DNA from: Cytophagales bacterium
GTDB taxonomy: Bacteria; Bacteroidota; Bacteroidia; Cytophagales; Cyclobacteriaceae
Assembly (NCBI GenBank): GCA_025359125.1
Contig: JANYHI010000087.1
Span: forward strand, 1 to 44,664
Direction: 5' to 3'
Length of the DNA stretch: 44,664 nt
Shown: in pieces, positions 18,243-26,424 of the stretch
Layout of the letters: each line of letters starts with the position of its first letter
Position numbering within the stretch: position 1 is the stretch's first letter
Made by a program: the position numbers and the translations under genes
The notes under the pieces: generated by a model
Database searches by the model: none
What the model was told of the DNA's origin: nothing
What the model saw: only the letters and a program-made list of their open reading frames with translations

Positions 18243-20939
18243 ATGAAGAAGTGTTTGTTATTCATTTTTTTTATTGCTTTTTTTTCTGGCGGAGCTCAAG
18301 ATGCATTAGAGTATAAACTCGATGGTTCTGAGAATGGTAAGTCATTGTCAACTGTCTTGTTCGAGCTCGAAAAAAAATACCCGATTCATTTCTATTTTTT
18401 ATCTGAGTGGACTGACCCTATATTTTTTGATCGATCTTTTGAAGGACAAACTATTGGTGAGGCGTTGACTGAGCTTTTTCGCGGCTCCGACCTAAGTTTT
18501 GTAACTATGTATTCTCATGCAGTAGTGCTCGTTAAAGATCCGTTGCAAGAACTTTCCAGAAATAGAATAATAAAAGAAGCTATTAGAGAACAAAAGAAAG
18601 TAGAGAGAAGAGTTGTTGGAGATGCGAGGAAACAAAAGAAAGGACAGGTTAGAATTTTAGGACGTATTGTGGATGCCGAGACTAAGGATGCATTGCCCCA
18701 GGCGAATGTCAAAGTTAGCGGGAGTCAACTTGGAACCAATACTAATGAAGAGGGCAAGTATGCCATTTCACTCTCTCCAGGTAAACATATTCTTAGCTTC
18801 ACCTTTGTTGATTCAAAGGAGGAGATTATTGATTTGGAAGTTTACGAGGACGGGGAGGTAAACATTGAACTGGAGAAATTACCAACGTTATTAGACGAGA
18901 TTATTATTCAAGACTTGTCAACTAAGGAAATAACTACGAGCCGCATTGGTCAGATGCAAATAACTATCCGTGATCTTAAACGAGCCCCTGCGCTTCTCGG
19001 AGAACCTGACGTTATTAAGCAGATTCAAACTCTACCAGGTGTTACTACCGTTGGAGAGGCGGCTGCAGGATTTAATGTTCGTGGCGGAAGTGTAGATCAA
19101 AATCTGGTTTTGTATGATGGTATGCCCGTGTTTAATAGTTCTCATGTATTCGGATTTTTATCGTCATTTAATTCTGAAGCTATTCGTGATGTTTCATTTT
19201 ATAGAGGTGGTATACCAGCAGAATTTGGAGGACGGGTTTCATCTATATTGGATATTAGATCTAAAGATGGAGATTTTGAAAAGTGGAGAGGAAGTGGTGG
19301 AATAGGAATGATTACTAGTAACCTGATGATTAACGGACCAATCGTAAAAAAGAAAACATCTATAGCTGCATCTTTTAGGTCTACCTATTCTAATTGGTTG
19401 ATTCACTCAATAAATACTAATTATGTTAATCTAGGAAAAAGCAATGTCTTTTTTTATGATGGAACTTTTAAAGCCACTCATCTATTGTCTGAAAAGACTA
19501 AACTTTCACTAACAGGATATTCAAGTAGAGATGCGTTTAGACTTTTTGGTGACTCAACCTATCAATGGGAAAATCTACAAATCTCATCAAGATTAGATCA
19601 TCAATTTTCGTCTAAACTAAATGGTGAATTTATTGGTGGAATTAGCCGATATGGCTATAGCTTAAAAAATGATCAAGAATTAACGGCATCAGAGCTGTCA
19701 TTTCAAATTACTTCTTATGTTGCTAAGGCAGGATTTTATCTTCAAAATGGAATTCACAAGACTAATTTTGGATGGCAGGGAATATATTATCAATTTGATC
19801 CTGGGGCATTCAAACCCACTTCGGCAATTTCAGGAGCGAAAAATGTATCAATCGATCACCAATATTCATTTGAAAGCGCGTTTTATGTTTCAGATGAATG
19901 GGCATTCAAGAAAGATATTTTTGTAGAGGCTGGACTAAGGCTTCCAATGTTTGCATCTTTTGGCTCGGCTTCAATTAATATTTATAAGGATGGACAGCCC
20001 CGAGATATTACTACAATAGCAGAAGTTAAAAACTTTAATTCGGGACAGCCTATTAAAACCTATTTCGGTTTTGAGCCAAGATTTTCAGTTCGATGGACCA
20101 ATACCCCCACTTCTTCTTTTAAGTTGGGATATAATAGAATGTATCAATTCCTTCATCTAGTGACAAATACAACTGCGGTAACGCCCGTTGATATTTGGCA
20201 GCCAAGTGGATATTATTTTAAGCCACAGTATGCCGATCAGATTTCGGTTGGATATTTTAGGGATTTTAAAGAAAAAAAATATGGAGTATCTATTGAGACA
20301 TATTACAAGATGATTGAAAACATTATTGACTTTAAAGATGGAGCGCAGTTGATATTAAATAAGCATCTAGAAACGGATCTGCTTCAAGGAAAAGGTGAAT
20401 CTTACGGTGTTGAAACATCAATTTCTAAAAATATTGGCAGGCTTACAGGAATTTTTAGTTATACTTATTCGAGAACCTTTAGAACTATCAATGGCCCAAC
20501 TTCAAGTGAATCTGTCAATGGAGGTAAACAATATCCTGCTTCTTCTGACCAGCCGCATATTTTGAACTTATCATGGAAGTATAATTTGGCGAGAAAAATT
20601 TTCTTTACTGGAAACTTCACTTTTCATTCTGGTAGACCTGTAACTATTCCATTATCAGCTTTGCCTATAGAGAATAATACAGCTGCGTATTTTTCAGAAC
20701 GGAATCAATATAGAATCCCAGATTATCACAGATTAGATGTTGCTTTAGTATTTGAAGGGAATCATAAACGCAAAAAGAAATGGGAGGGGACGTGGGTATT
20801 ATCAGTATATAATGTTTATGGAAGGAATAACCCGTACACAATATTTTTTAAAAACACACTCTCTGGAGTTCCTAGTCCTTATCAACTTTCTATAATAGGT
20901 ACCCCTCTTCCGTCTATCAGCTATAACTTTAAATTTTAA
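18243..20939 (+). CDS. TonB-dependent outer-membrane receptor with STN and carboxypeptidase-like domains
   Basis: The 898-residue protein has a signal peptide (MKKCLLFIFFIAFFSGGAQ) and an STN-like region (about 28-95, SLSTVLFELEKKYPIHFYFL). A CarboxypepD_reg-like domain follows (about 138-215, GRIVDAETKDALPQANVKV), then a plug (about 240-345, with VRGGSVDQNLVLYDGMPV and YRGGIPAEFGGRVSS). A 22-strand-type barrel runs to the end. It should import a large or scarce ligand using TonB energy. The STN domain usually signals to an anti-sigma factor, but no FecI/FecR pair is present here. Its TAA overlaps the next ATG by one base, so it is translationally coupled to the DUF4249 gene. Confidence 0.93.
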   Translation: MKKCLLFIFFIAFFSGGAQDALEYKLDGSENGKSLSTVLFELEKKYPIHFYFLSEWTDPIFFDRSFEGQTIGEALTELFRGSDLSFVTMYSHAVVLVKDPLQELSRNRIIKEAIREQKKVERRVVGDARKQKKGQVRILGRIVDAETKDALPQANVKVSGSQLGTNTNEEGKYAISLSPGKHILSFTFVDSKEEIIDLEVYEDGEVNIELEKLPTLLDEIIIQDLSTKEITTSRIGQMQITIRDLKRAPALLGEPDVIKQIQTLPGVTTVGEAAAGFNVRGGSVDQNLVLYDGMPVFNSSHVFGFLSSFNSEAIRDVSFYRGGIPAEFGGRVSSILDIRSKDGDFEKWRGSGGIGMITSNLMINGPIVKKKTSIAASFRSTYSNWLIHSINTNYVNLGKSNVFFYDGTFKATHLLSEKTKLSLTGYSSRDAFRLFGDSTYQWENLQISSRLDHQFSSKLNGEFIGGISRYGYSLKNDQELTASELSFQITSYVAKAGFYLQNGIHKTNFGWQGIYYQFDPGAFKPTSAISGAKNVSIDHQYSFESAFYVSDEWAFKKDIFVEAGLRLPMFASFGSASINIYKDGQPRDITTIAEVKNFNSGQPIKTYFGFEPRFSVRWTNTPTSSFKLGYNRMYQFLHLVTNTTAVTPVDIWQPSGYYFKPQYADQISVGYFRDFKEKKYGVSIETYYKMIENIIDFKDGAQLILNKHLETDLLQGKGESYGVETSISKNIGRLTGIFSYTYSRTFRTINGPTSSESVNGGKQYPASSDQPHILNLSWKYNLARKIFFTGNFTFHSGRPVTIPLSALPIENNTAAYFSERNQYRIPDYHRLDVALVFEGNHKRKKKWEGTWVLSVYNVYGRNNPYTIFFKNTLSGVPSPYQLSIIGTPLPSISYNFKF

Positions 20940-22066
20940 TGAGGCATTTGGTATTAAATAGTAAAATAAAATGGATTCTGATATACCTACTATTAGCAGC
21001 ATGCGTTGTCAAGGTTGATTTTGATGTGCCATTAGCTCAATCTCAAATTGTAATTGAAGGAATTATTTCAGACGAACCAGGTCCGTATACTGTGTATGTG
21101 TCAAAGGCTTTAAGTCTTAGTTCTGATTCATCCTATAGAGATCCTATTGAGAAGGTGAAGATAACATTGATGGACGACTTAGGTAATTCAGAAAACCTTA
21201 TTGAAGTTAACCCAGGAGTTTATAAAACTGGAGGGGTTATTCAAGGCCTAGTTGGACATTCTTATCATATAATTTTGGAGACTTTGGACGGAAAAAAATT
21301 TGAGTCGGAGCCAGATATGTTAAAAGTTGTAGGTGCTTTAACAGATATAAGGTTTACGTACGAAGCGCGAAGATCAAAAACGGCTTTTACTGAAACTGCT
21401 GCCGATGTGTTTAATATTTATATTGATGGAGATTCGCCTGCGGGAGATGATAATTATACACGCTGGCGATTTAAAGGCACTTATAAAATTGTCACATTTC
21501 CAGATCTCAACTACACTGTAACTCCACCATACGCACCGTATAAAAATCCTTATCCGTGTAGTGGCGTTAGAATTGGAGAAGGGCCAATTGGTAGCGGGGG
21601 AATCTTGATTAGATTTGGGGAGTGTACGTGCTGCACCTGCTGGGCGAATCAATTTGAAGAAATGCCACAGTTATCTGACGTTCAATTAGCGAGCAACAAT
21701 CAGTTTAAGAATATAAAAGTTGCGGAAGTACGCATTACCAGCAATTTTTTTGCTGAAAAATACTTAGTGGAAGTGGAGCAAATGAGTCTTTCAAGAATGG
21801 CCTTTGATTACTTTAAATTAATTAGGAAGCAGAAAGAGGGAGCATCTAGTATATTTCAACCTCCTGCAGGTAAAATTGCGGGAAATATTAAGGCTCTCAA
21901 TTCAAATGTTTCTGTAGTTGGACTTTTTTGGGCAACATCTATAAAGAGTAAATACACATTTATCAATAGAAGTAATGTTCCTTACCCGCTTACTCCTCCA
22001 GAATATTCAACCAAGCCTTGTAATAGTTTTAAGTACTCATCCAATGTTAAACCTATTCTTTGGTAA
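20939..22066 (+). CDS. DUF4249 family outer-membrane lipoprotein
   Basis: The 375-residue protein has a lipoprotein signal with lipobox LLAAC (Cys22). The mature part (FDVPLAQSQIVIEGIISDEPGPYTVYVSKA) matches the DUF4249 family that partners TonB receptors in Bacteroidota. It carries a tight cysteine cluster, Cys229, 231, 232 and 234 (GECTCCTCW), plus Cys207, which could form disulfides or bind a metal. It probably acts like SusD as a surface ligand-binding partner, although it does not share the SusD fold. It overlaps both neighbours by one base (TAATG), indicating fixed stoichiometry. Confidence 0.88.
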   Translation: MRHLVLNSKIKWILIYLLLAACVVKVDFDVPLAQSQIVIEGIISDEPGPYTVYVSKALSLSSDSSYRDPIEKVKITLMDDLGNSENLIEVNPGVYKTGGVIQGLVGHSYHIILETLDGKKFESEPDMLKVVGALTDIRFTYEARRSKTAFTETAADVFNIYIDGDSPAGDDNYTRWRFKGTYKIVTFPDLNYTVTPPYAPYKNPYPCSGVRIGEGPIGSGGILIRFGECTCCTCWANQFEEMPQLSDVQLASNNQFKNIKVAEVRITSNFFAEKYLVEVEQMSLSRMAFDYFKLIRKQKEGASSIFQPPAGKIAGNIKALNSNVSVVGLFWATSIKSKYTFINRSNVPYPLTPPEYSTKPCNSFKYSSNVKPILW

Positions 22067-24408
22067 TGAGATTAATCGTTTTTATACTTACTGCATCCGT
22101 ATCTTATTCGACATACGCTCAATACGATGCAGCCCTTCTAACTGAAAAGTTTAATTCGTATTATTCTGTATGGCCAAAGGCAAAACTTCATTTAATTTTC
22201 AATCAGCCTAAATATAGCCCGGGAGATACCGCGTTTTTTAAAGCATATTTCCTCCGAGATGATTGGACAAGTGTTACAGGTAAACAGTTAATTGAGGTTG
22301 ATCTTGTCAATCATAAAGGCCAATCACTACTTCATAATACTTTTTCAATTCTAAATGGCATTACCTACAATCAGCTTGTTATACCAGATACAATTCCGTC
22401 TGGCATATACAAGTTAGCCGGCCGAAGCCGATTGACGGGTACAGAAGTGCTTTTCATAAAGGAGATTTCTATAGTAAAGTCTAAATCACTTACCATAAAT
22501 ATTCAAAAATCTCTTGAGGCATTTGTAGAGGGCAATCATCTAATAAATGATATTCCTAATAGAGTGGTTATTCGAAGCTCATTGCCTAATTCACCTGTCA
22601 GTATTATAGACGAGGAAGGAGCTGTTCTTGGAAGAGCAATTACTAATAAAAATGGCATTGATACCATTACTTTCATTCCAAAAAGAAAGAATTACTTTTT
22701 GAAATTGGATGGATATCCAATTAGTTTTCCATTTCCTGTTGGTGAGGAAGATGGATGTTCATTATTCCTTAGTCCCCCGAGTGATGGAAAGAACAAGATT
22801 GATATTTATATTAATTCTCCATCAGGTTCGTCTTACAGAAATCGTGAACTCTTCGTTATCTTCTCCTCAGCAGGAAAAGTTCAACAAGTACTAGCTGCTA
22901 AGCAAGGGAATCAAGGAGTATTAAAATTTGAAGTTGCAAAAGAGAAATTGCCAGCTGGCGTTAATCAAGTTTCAGTGCTTACAAAAAGGGGGGAGCTACT
23001 AGCCAGCCGTAATTTTTATCTTGAGGAAAGAAGTATTGCTAAAGCTAATTTTCAAATCGCTCAAACAGAATTTGCTGTGAGAGATCGAGTCAAATTAGAG
23101 ATTTTGGTTTCTGATGAAAACGAAAATCCAATCGAAGGCGAATTTTCAATGAGTGTCCTTAACTCTACTCTCTTTGAACAAAAGAATCAAAATAATTTAT
23201 TAGATGAACTGACTTGCTCTAATTTTAAGCAGAAACCTTCGGTAAATAGATCGGATTCATTGTGGATGGAAAATCTTGACCTATTTTTAATTACTGCCAA
23301 CGAGCAGTTGCCATGGAAAGATATTTTAGCAAAGGAAAATGTGCGGTCGCGCGCAAACAGTGGTGTCCTTGCAAAAAGCGGAAAAATTTATTTCGCGGAT
23401 ACAAATAAGCCGTTAAAGGACGATACGCAGTTAATATTTTATTTTCAACACAGTAAGGTTTATTTGAAGGCGACAGTTGAAAATGGGAAGTTTCGCATCC
23501 TGATTCCTGATATTTTTGGTAAGGATGAATTGTTTTATGTTGCAGAGACATTCTACTTCATTAAAGGAGTTGGGCACGGGCAAGAAATTCTGAATTCAGT
23601 AATTGAGTGGGATGACACCTCGATCCCATTGCCCTCATCTACTCAAGCAATAGAAAAAAAAGAACAGGATTCTTATGGTGTCTTTATCGCCAAGGATAGA
23701 TTAATGGATAAGTCTTATGGGTTCTTTAGTTCTGATCATTCTATTAGGAGTGAGACATTGAGTAATAAGGATTTTGAAGATCGCATGGTGAGGGCTGATT
23801 TAACTATTAATGTTCAAGACTATTTTTCATTTTTAAAAATGGAAGAGCTAATTAAGGAGGTGATTCCTTCTCTCTGGCATCGAAAGATTGATAAGAAAGA
23901 TGTGGTGCGTGTCAATCTTCCGGACTTTATGGCCGAGCAAGCTTCTGGTGATCCAGTTTATATTATCGATGGAATTGCCACAAAAAATACATCCTTCTTT
24001 TTATCGCTGTTACCTGTAGATTTACTGACAATTAAAATAGTAAGAGAGACTAAGAAACTTATTCCTTTTGGTATGCTAGGAAAAAACGGTTTTGTATTAG
24101 TTCAAACAAAAAAAGGAAATGTACGAGAGCCTGTAAAGGATTCCTCATTTCTTTTTGAAGGACTTACCAAACCAATCAATTTTATAAATCCCAATCATTC
24201 AGATACTACTGGTCGAAAACCTAATTTTAAATCTACTATCTATTGGAATCCTTTTATCAGAACAGATAAAAATGGTAAAGCTACTATTGAATTTTATTGT
24301 TCTGATGATGTTGGTTTTCTAAATATTCAGGTGAATGGCATGGCGGGTAGCAAACCATTTACTGCGGAAAAGAGTATTATGGTAGGGTTAGGAACTCAAA
24401 AAAAGTAA
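22066..24408 (+). CDS. MG2-like secreted protein with plug-like C-terminal domain
   Basis: The 780-residue protein has a signal peptide (MRLIVFILTASVSYSTYAQ) and then KLHLIFNQPKYSPGDTAFFKAYFL, which resembles MG2 macroglobulin domains. Near residue 620 is DPVYIIDGIATKNTSFFLSLLP...GMLGKNGFVLVQT, a TonB-plug-like unit without a barrel. The end, TIYWNPFIRTDKNGKATIEFY, is the characteristic closing domain of this Bacteroidota family. I chose ATG 22066 over TTG 22060, since it gives the same TAATG overlap with the gene before as at the upstream junction. It probably works in the periplasm or on the surface with the receptor and lipoprotein. Its precise job is unknown. Confidence 0.8.
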   Translation: MRLIVFILTASVSYSTYAQYDAALLTEKFNSYYSVWPKAKLHLIFNQPKYSPGDTAFFKAYFLRDDWTSVTGKQLIEVDLVNHKGQSLLHNTFSILNGITYNQLVIPDTIPSGIYKLAGRSRLTGTEVLFIKEISIVKSKSLTINIQKSLEAFVEGNHLINDIPNRVVIRSSLPNSPVSIIDEEGAVLGRAITNKNGIDTITFIPKRKNYFLKLDGYPISFPFPVGEEDGCSLFLSPPSDGKNKIDIYINSPSGSSYRNRELFVIFSSAGKVQQVLAAKQGNQGVLKFEVAKEKLPAGVNQVSVLTKRGELLASRNFYLEERSIAKANFQIAQTEFAVRDRVKLEILVSDENENPIEGEFSMSVLNSTLFEQKNQNNLLDELTCSNFKQKPSVNRSDSLWMENLDLFLITANEQLPWKDILAKENVRSRANSGVLAKSGKIYFADTNKPLKDDTQLIFYFQHSKVYLKATVENGKFRILIPDIFGKDELFYVAETFYFIKGVGHGQEILNSVIEWDDTSIPLPSSTQAIEKKEQDSYGVFIAKDRLMDKSYGFFSSDHSIRSETLSNKDFEDRMVRADLTINVQDYFSFLKMEELIKEVIPSLWHRKIDKKDVVRVNLPDFMAEQASGDPVYIIDGIATKNTSFFLSLLPVDLLTIKIVRETKKLIPFGMLGKNGFVLVQTKKGNVREPVKDSSFLFEGLTKPINFINPNHSDTTGRKPNFKSTIYWNPFIRTDKNGKATIEFYCSDDVGFLNIQVNGMAGSKPFTAEKSIMVGLGTQKK

Positions 24409-24409
24409 C

Positions 24410-25723
24410 CTAGTTAGAAACTACCCGCTCAATCTGCGCTCCTATTTTTCTCAATCGCCCCTCAATATCTTGATAGCCTCTGTCGATTTGCTCAACATTA
24501 GAAATCTCACTTTCGCCAGATGCAGAAAGCGCTGCAATTAAAAGTGCAACGCCTGCTCTAATATCAGGTGATGACATTTTGATTCCTCGCAATGCTTGCT
24601 TTCTATCCAAGCCCATAATGCTGGCCCGATGTGGATCGCACAAAATAATCTGTGCACCCATGTCAATCAACTTATCTACAAAGAACAAGCGACTCTCAAA
24701 CATTTTTTGATGTATCAACACGTTGCCTTTCGCTTGCGTGGCAACAACTAATACGATACTCAACAAATCAGGCGTAAAGCCAGGCCACGGTGAATCTGCC
24801 ACGGTTAAGATAGAACCGTCAATAAACGTTTCAATTTCATATCGGTCTTGAGCTGGGATGTATATATCATCTCCTCTAAACTCCATCTTGATGCCGAGTC
24901 TCCTGAAAATTTCAGGAATGATGCCGAGCATATCAATGCGACAATTTTTGATGGTGATTTCAGATTGCGTCATTGCGGCTAAGCCGATGAAGCTTCCAAT
25001 CTCAATCATATCAGGTAGAAGAGTGTGCTCTGTACCGTGCAGTTTTTCTACACCTTCTATGGTAATAAGGTTTGAGCCAATGCCGCCAATCTTTGCTCCC
25101 ATTCGGTTGAGCATGTTGCAAAGTTGTTGGAGATAGGGCTCGCATGCTGCATTGTATATTGTGGTAACTCCTTTTGCCAGCACTGCAGCCATAATGATGT
25201 TAGCAGTTCCGGTAACGGAAGCTTCATCTAACAGCATGTAACATCCCTTTAGATGTGAGGCATCAATGTTGTAAAGATTTTCGTCAGCATTATAATTGAA
25301 TTTTGCTCCCAGGTTTTGAAATCCTATGAAGTGCGTATCTAATCTTCTTCTTCCGATTTTATCGCCACCTGGTTTGGGAATATTCGCTTCTCCATACCTA
25401 GCGAGGATGGGCCCCAACAACATCACTGATCCGCGAAGAGCAGAAGCTTTTTTTCGATAGACATCAGTCTTTAAGAAATCAGTGTTTATGTTAGCTGCAG
25501 TAAATCGGAAAGATCCCTTTGCCAGTTTTTCAACTCGGCATCCCAAATCACCTACCAACTCGATGAGTTTATTTACATCAAGAATATCTGGAACATTGTG
25601 AATGGTAACGGGCTCAGCCGTTAAGAGGGGAACACAAATTACTTGCAGTGCTTCATTCTTGGCGCCCTGCGGAATGATTTCTCCTTTCAGTTTCTGGCCG
25701 CCCTTTATTTTAAAAGAACTCAT
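24410..25723 (-). CDS. murA: UDP-N-acetylglucosamine 1-carboxyvinyltransferase
   Basis: MurA transfers enolpyruvate from PEP to UDP-GlcNAc, the first committed step of peptidoglycan synthesis in the cytosol. The 437-residue protein keeps the substrate residues in GAKNEAL (Lys22, Asn23), PGFTPDLLS and PDIRAGVALLIAAL. The catalytic-loop residue that is Cys in most bacteria (GGCxIG) is Asp here (GGDKIG, Asp121). It is translationally coupled to the DUF4290 gene, which overlaps its start by 4 nt, and follows the helicase gene in one unit. It converges with the MG2-like gene across 1 nt. Confidence 0.96.
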   Translation of the reverse strand: MSSFKIKGGQKLKGEIIPQGAKNEALQVICVPLLTAEPVTIHNVPDILDVNKLIELVGDLGCRVEKLAKGSFRFTAANINTDFLKTDVYRKKASALRGSVMLLGPILARYGEANIPKPGGDKIGRRRLDTHFIGFQNLGAKFNYNADENLYNIDASHLKGCYMLLDEASVTGTANIIMAAVLAKGVTTIYNAACEPYLQQLCNMLNRMGAKIGGIGSNLITIEGVEKLHGTEHTLLPDMIEIGSFIGLAAMTQSEITIKNCRIDMLGIIPEIFRRLGIKMEFRGDDIYIPAQDRYEIETFIDGSILTVADSPWPGFTPDLLSIVLVVATQAKGNVLIHQKMFESRLFFVDKLIDMGAQIILCDPHRASIMGLDRKQALRGIKMSSPDIRAGVALLIAALSASGESEISNVEQIDRGYQDIEGRLRKIGAQIERVVSN

Positions 25724-26418
25724 TGATCTCTTCTGCGGTGGGGATTATTATTGTTTCCTCTTCTATTTTTATTGAAACGTGGGTTGTTACGATTACGATT
25801 ATTATCTCGTCCACCCCCTTCGCGATTATCGCTTGGTCTTGGATTCTTTTTCTCGCGATACAATTTTTCAAACAAATTATCTTCTCGTACTTTATCTAAA
25901 TTCAATGTCAATTTCCCTTGAGACATACTCGCTAGATCTTTAACAATTACCGAATCATCAAGCGTTTCCTTGTTCCAATTGCTATAGAAAGTCTTCATTA
26001 ACTTTCCTAAGTAAATGGTGGCTTCTTCTCTTTCTTGGGGATCTTCTTTCTTGACAGCTTCTTTAATCAAGCGCTCTACATTTTTTCCATAATGTTTAAA
26101 CCGCACATTGCTTTGTGGGTATTCCATTTTGCGCGGCTTCTTAAACAAGATCGTGCGATCAGGAGTGGTAAATGGATTATCAATATCTAAATTGAAATCC
26201 GCAATGATATATAAATCGTCCCACATGCGCTGTGGATTTTCGTGCGCTTCTTTCACTACCGGAGCCAACTGCTTAATCAGTTCGATCAGCGTAGTAGCCA
26301 TCTTGGTTCTCTTTTCCTTTTCGGGAATAGTGCGGATGTAGTTAACTAGTTTTTGCACATTGCGACCATATTCTTTTAAGATGATGGCTTCGCGCTGGGT
26401 GTTGTATTCTCCAATCAT
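25720..26418 (-). CDS. DUF4290 protein with Arg/Asn-rich basic tail
   Basis: The 232-residue protein begins NTQREAIILKEYGRNVQKLVNYIR and matches DUF4290, a Bacteroidota family of unknown function that is mostly helical. The last 40 or so residues are low complexity and strongly basic (GGRDNNRNRNNPRFNKNRRG and more Asn and Arg), like disordered RNA- or DNA-binding tails. It lies 6 nt after pcrA and overlaps murA by 4 nt, so the three genes are probably one transcript. A nucleic-acid-binding role is inference from the tail only. Confidence 0.85.
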   Translation of the reverse strand: MIGEYNTQREAIILKEYGRNVQKLVNYIRTIPEKEKRTKMATTLIELIKQLAPVVKEAHENPQRMWDDLYIIADFNLDIDNPFTTPDRTILFKKPRKMEYPQSNVRFKHYGKNVERLIKEAVKKEDPQEREEATIYLGKLMKTFYSNWNKETLDDSVIVKDLASMSQGKLTLNLDKVREDNLFEKLYREKKNPRPSDNREGGGRDNNRNRNNPRFNKNRRGNNNNPHRRRDQ

Positions 26419-26424
26419 GAAAGG

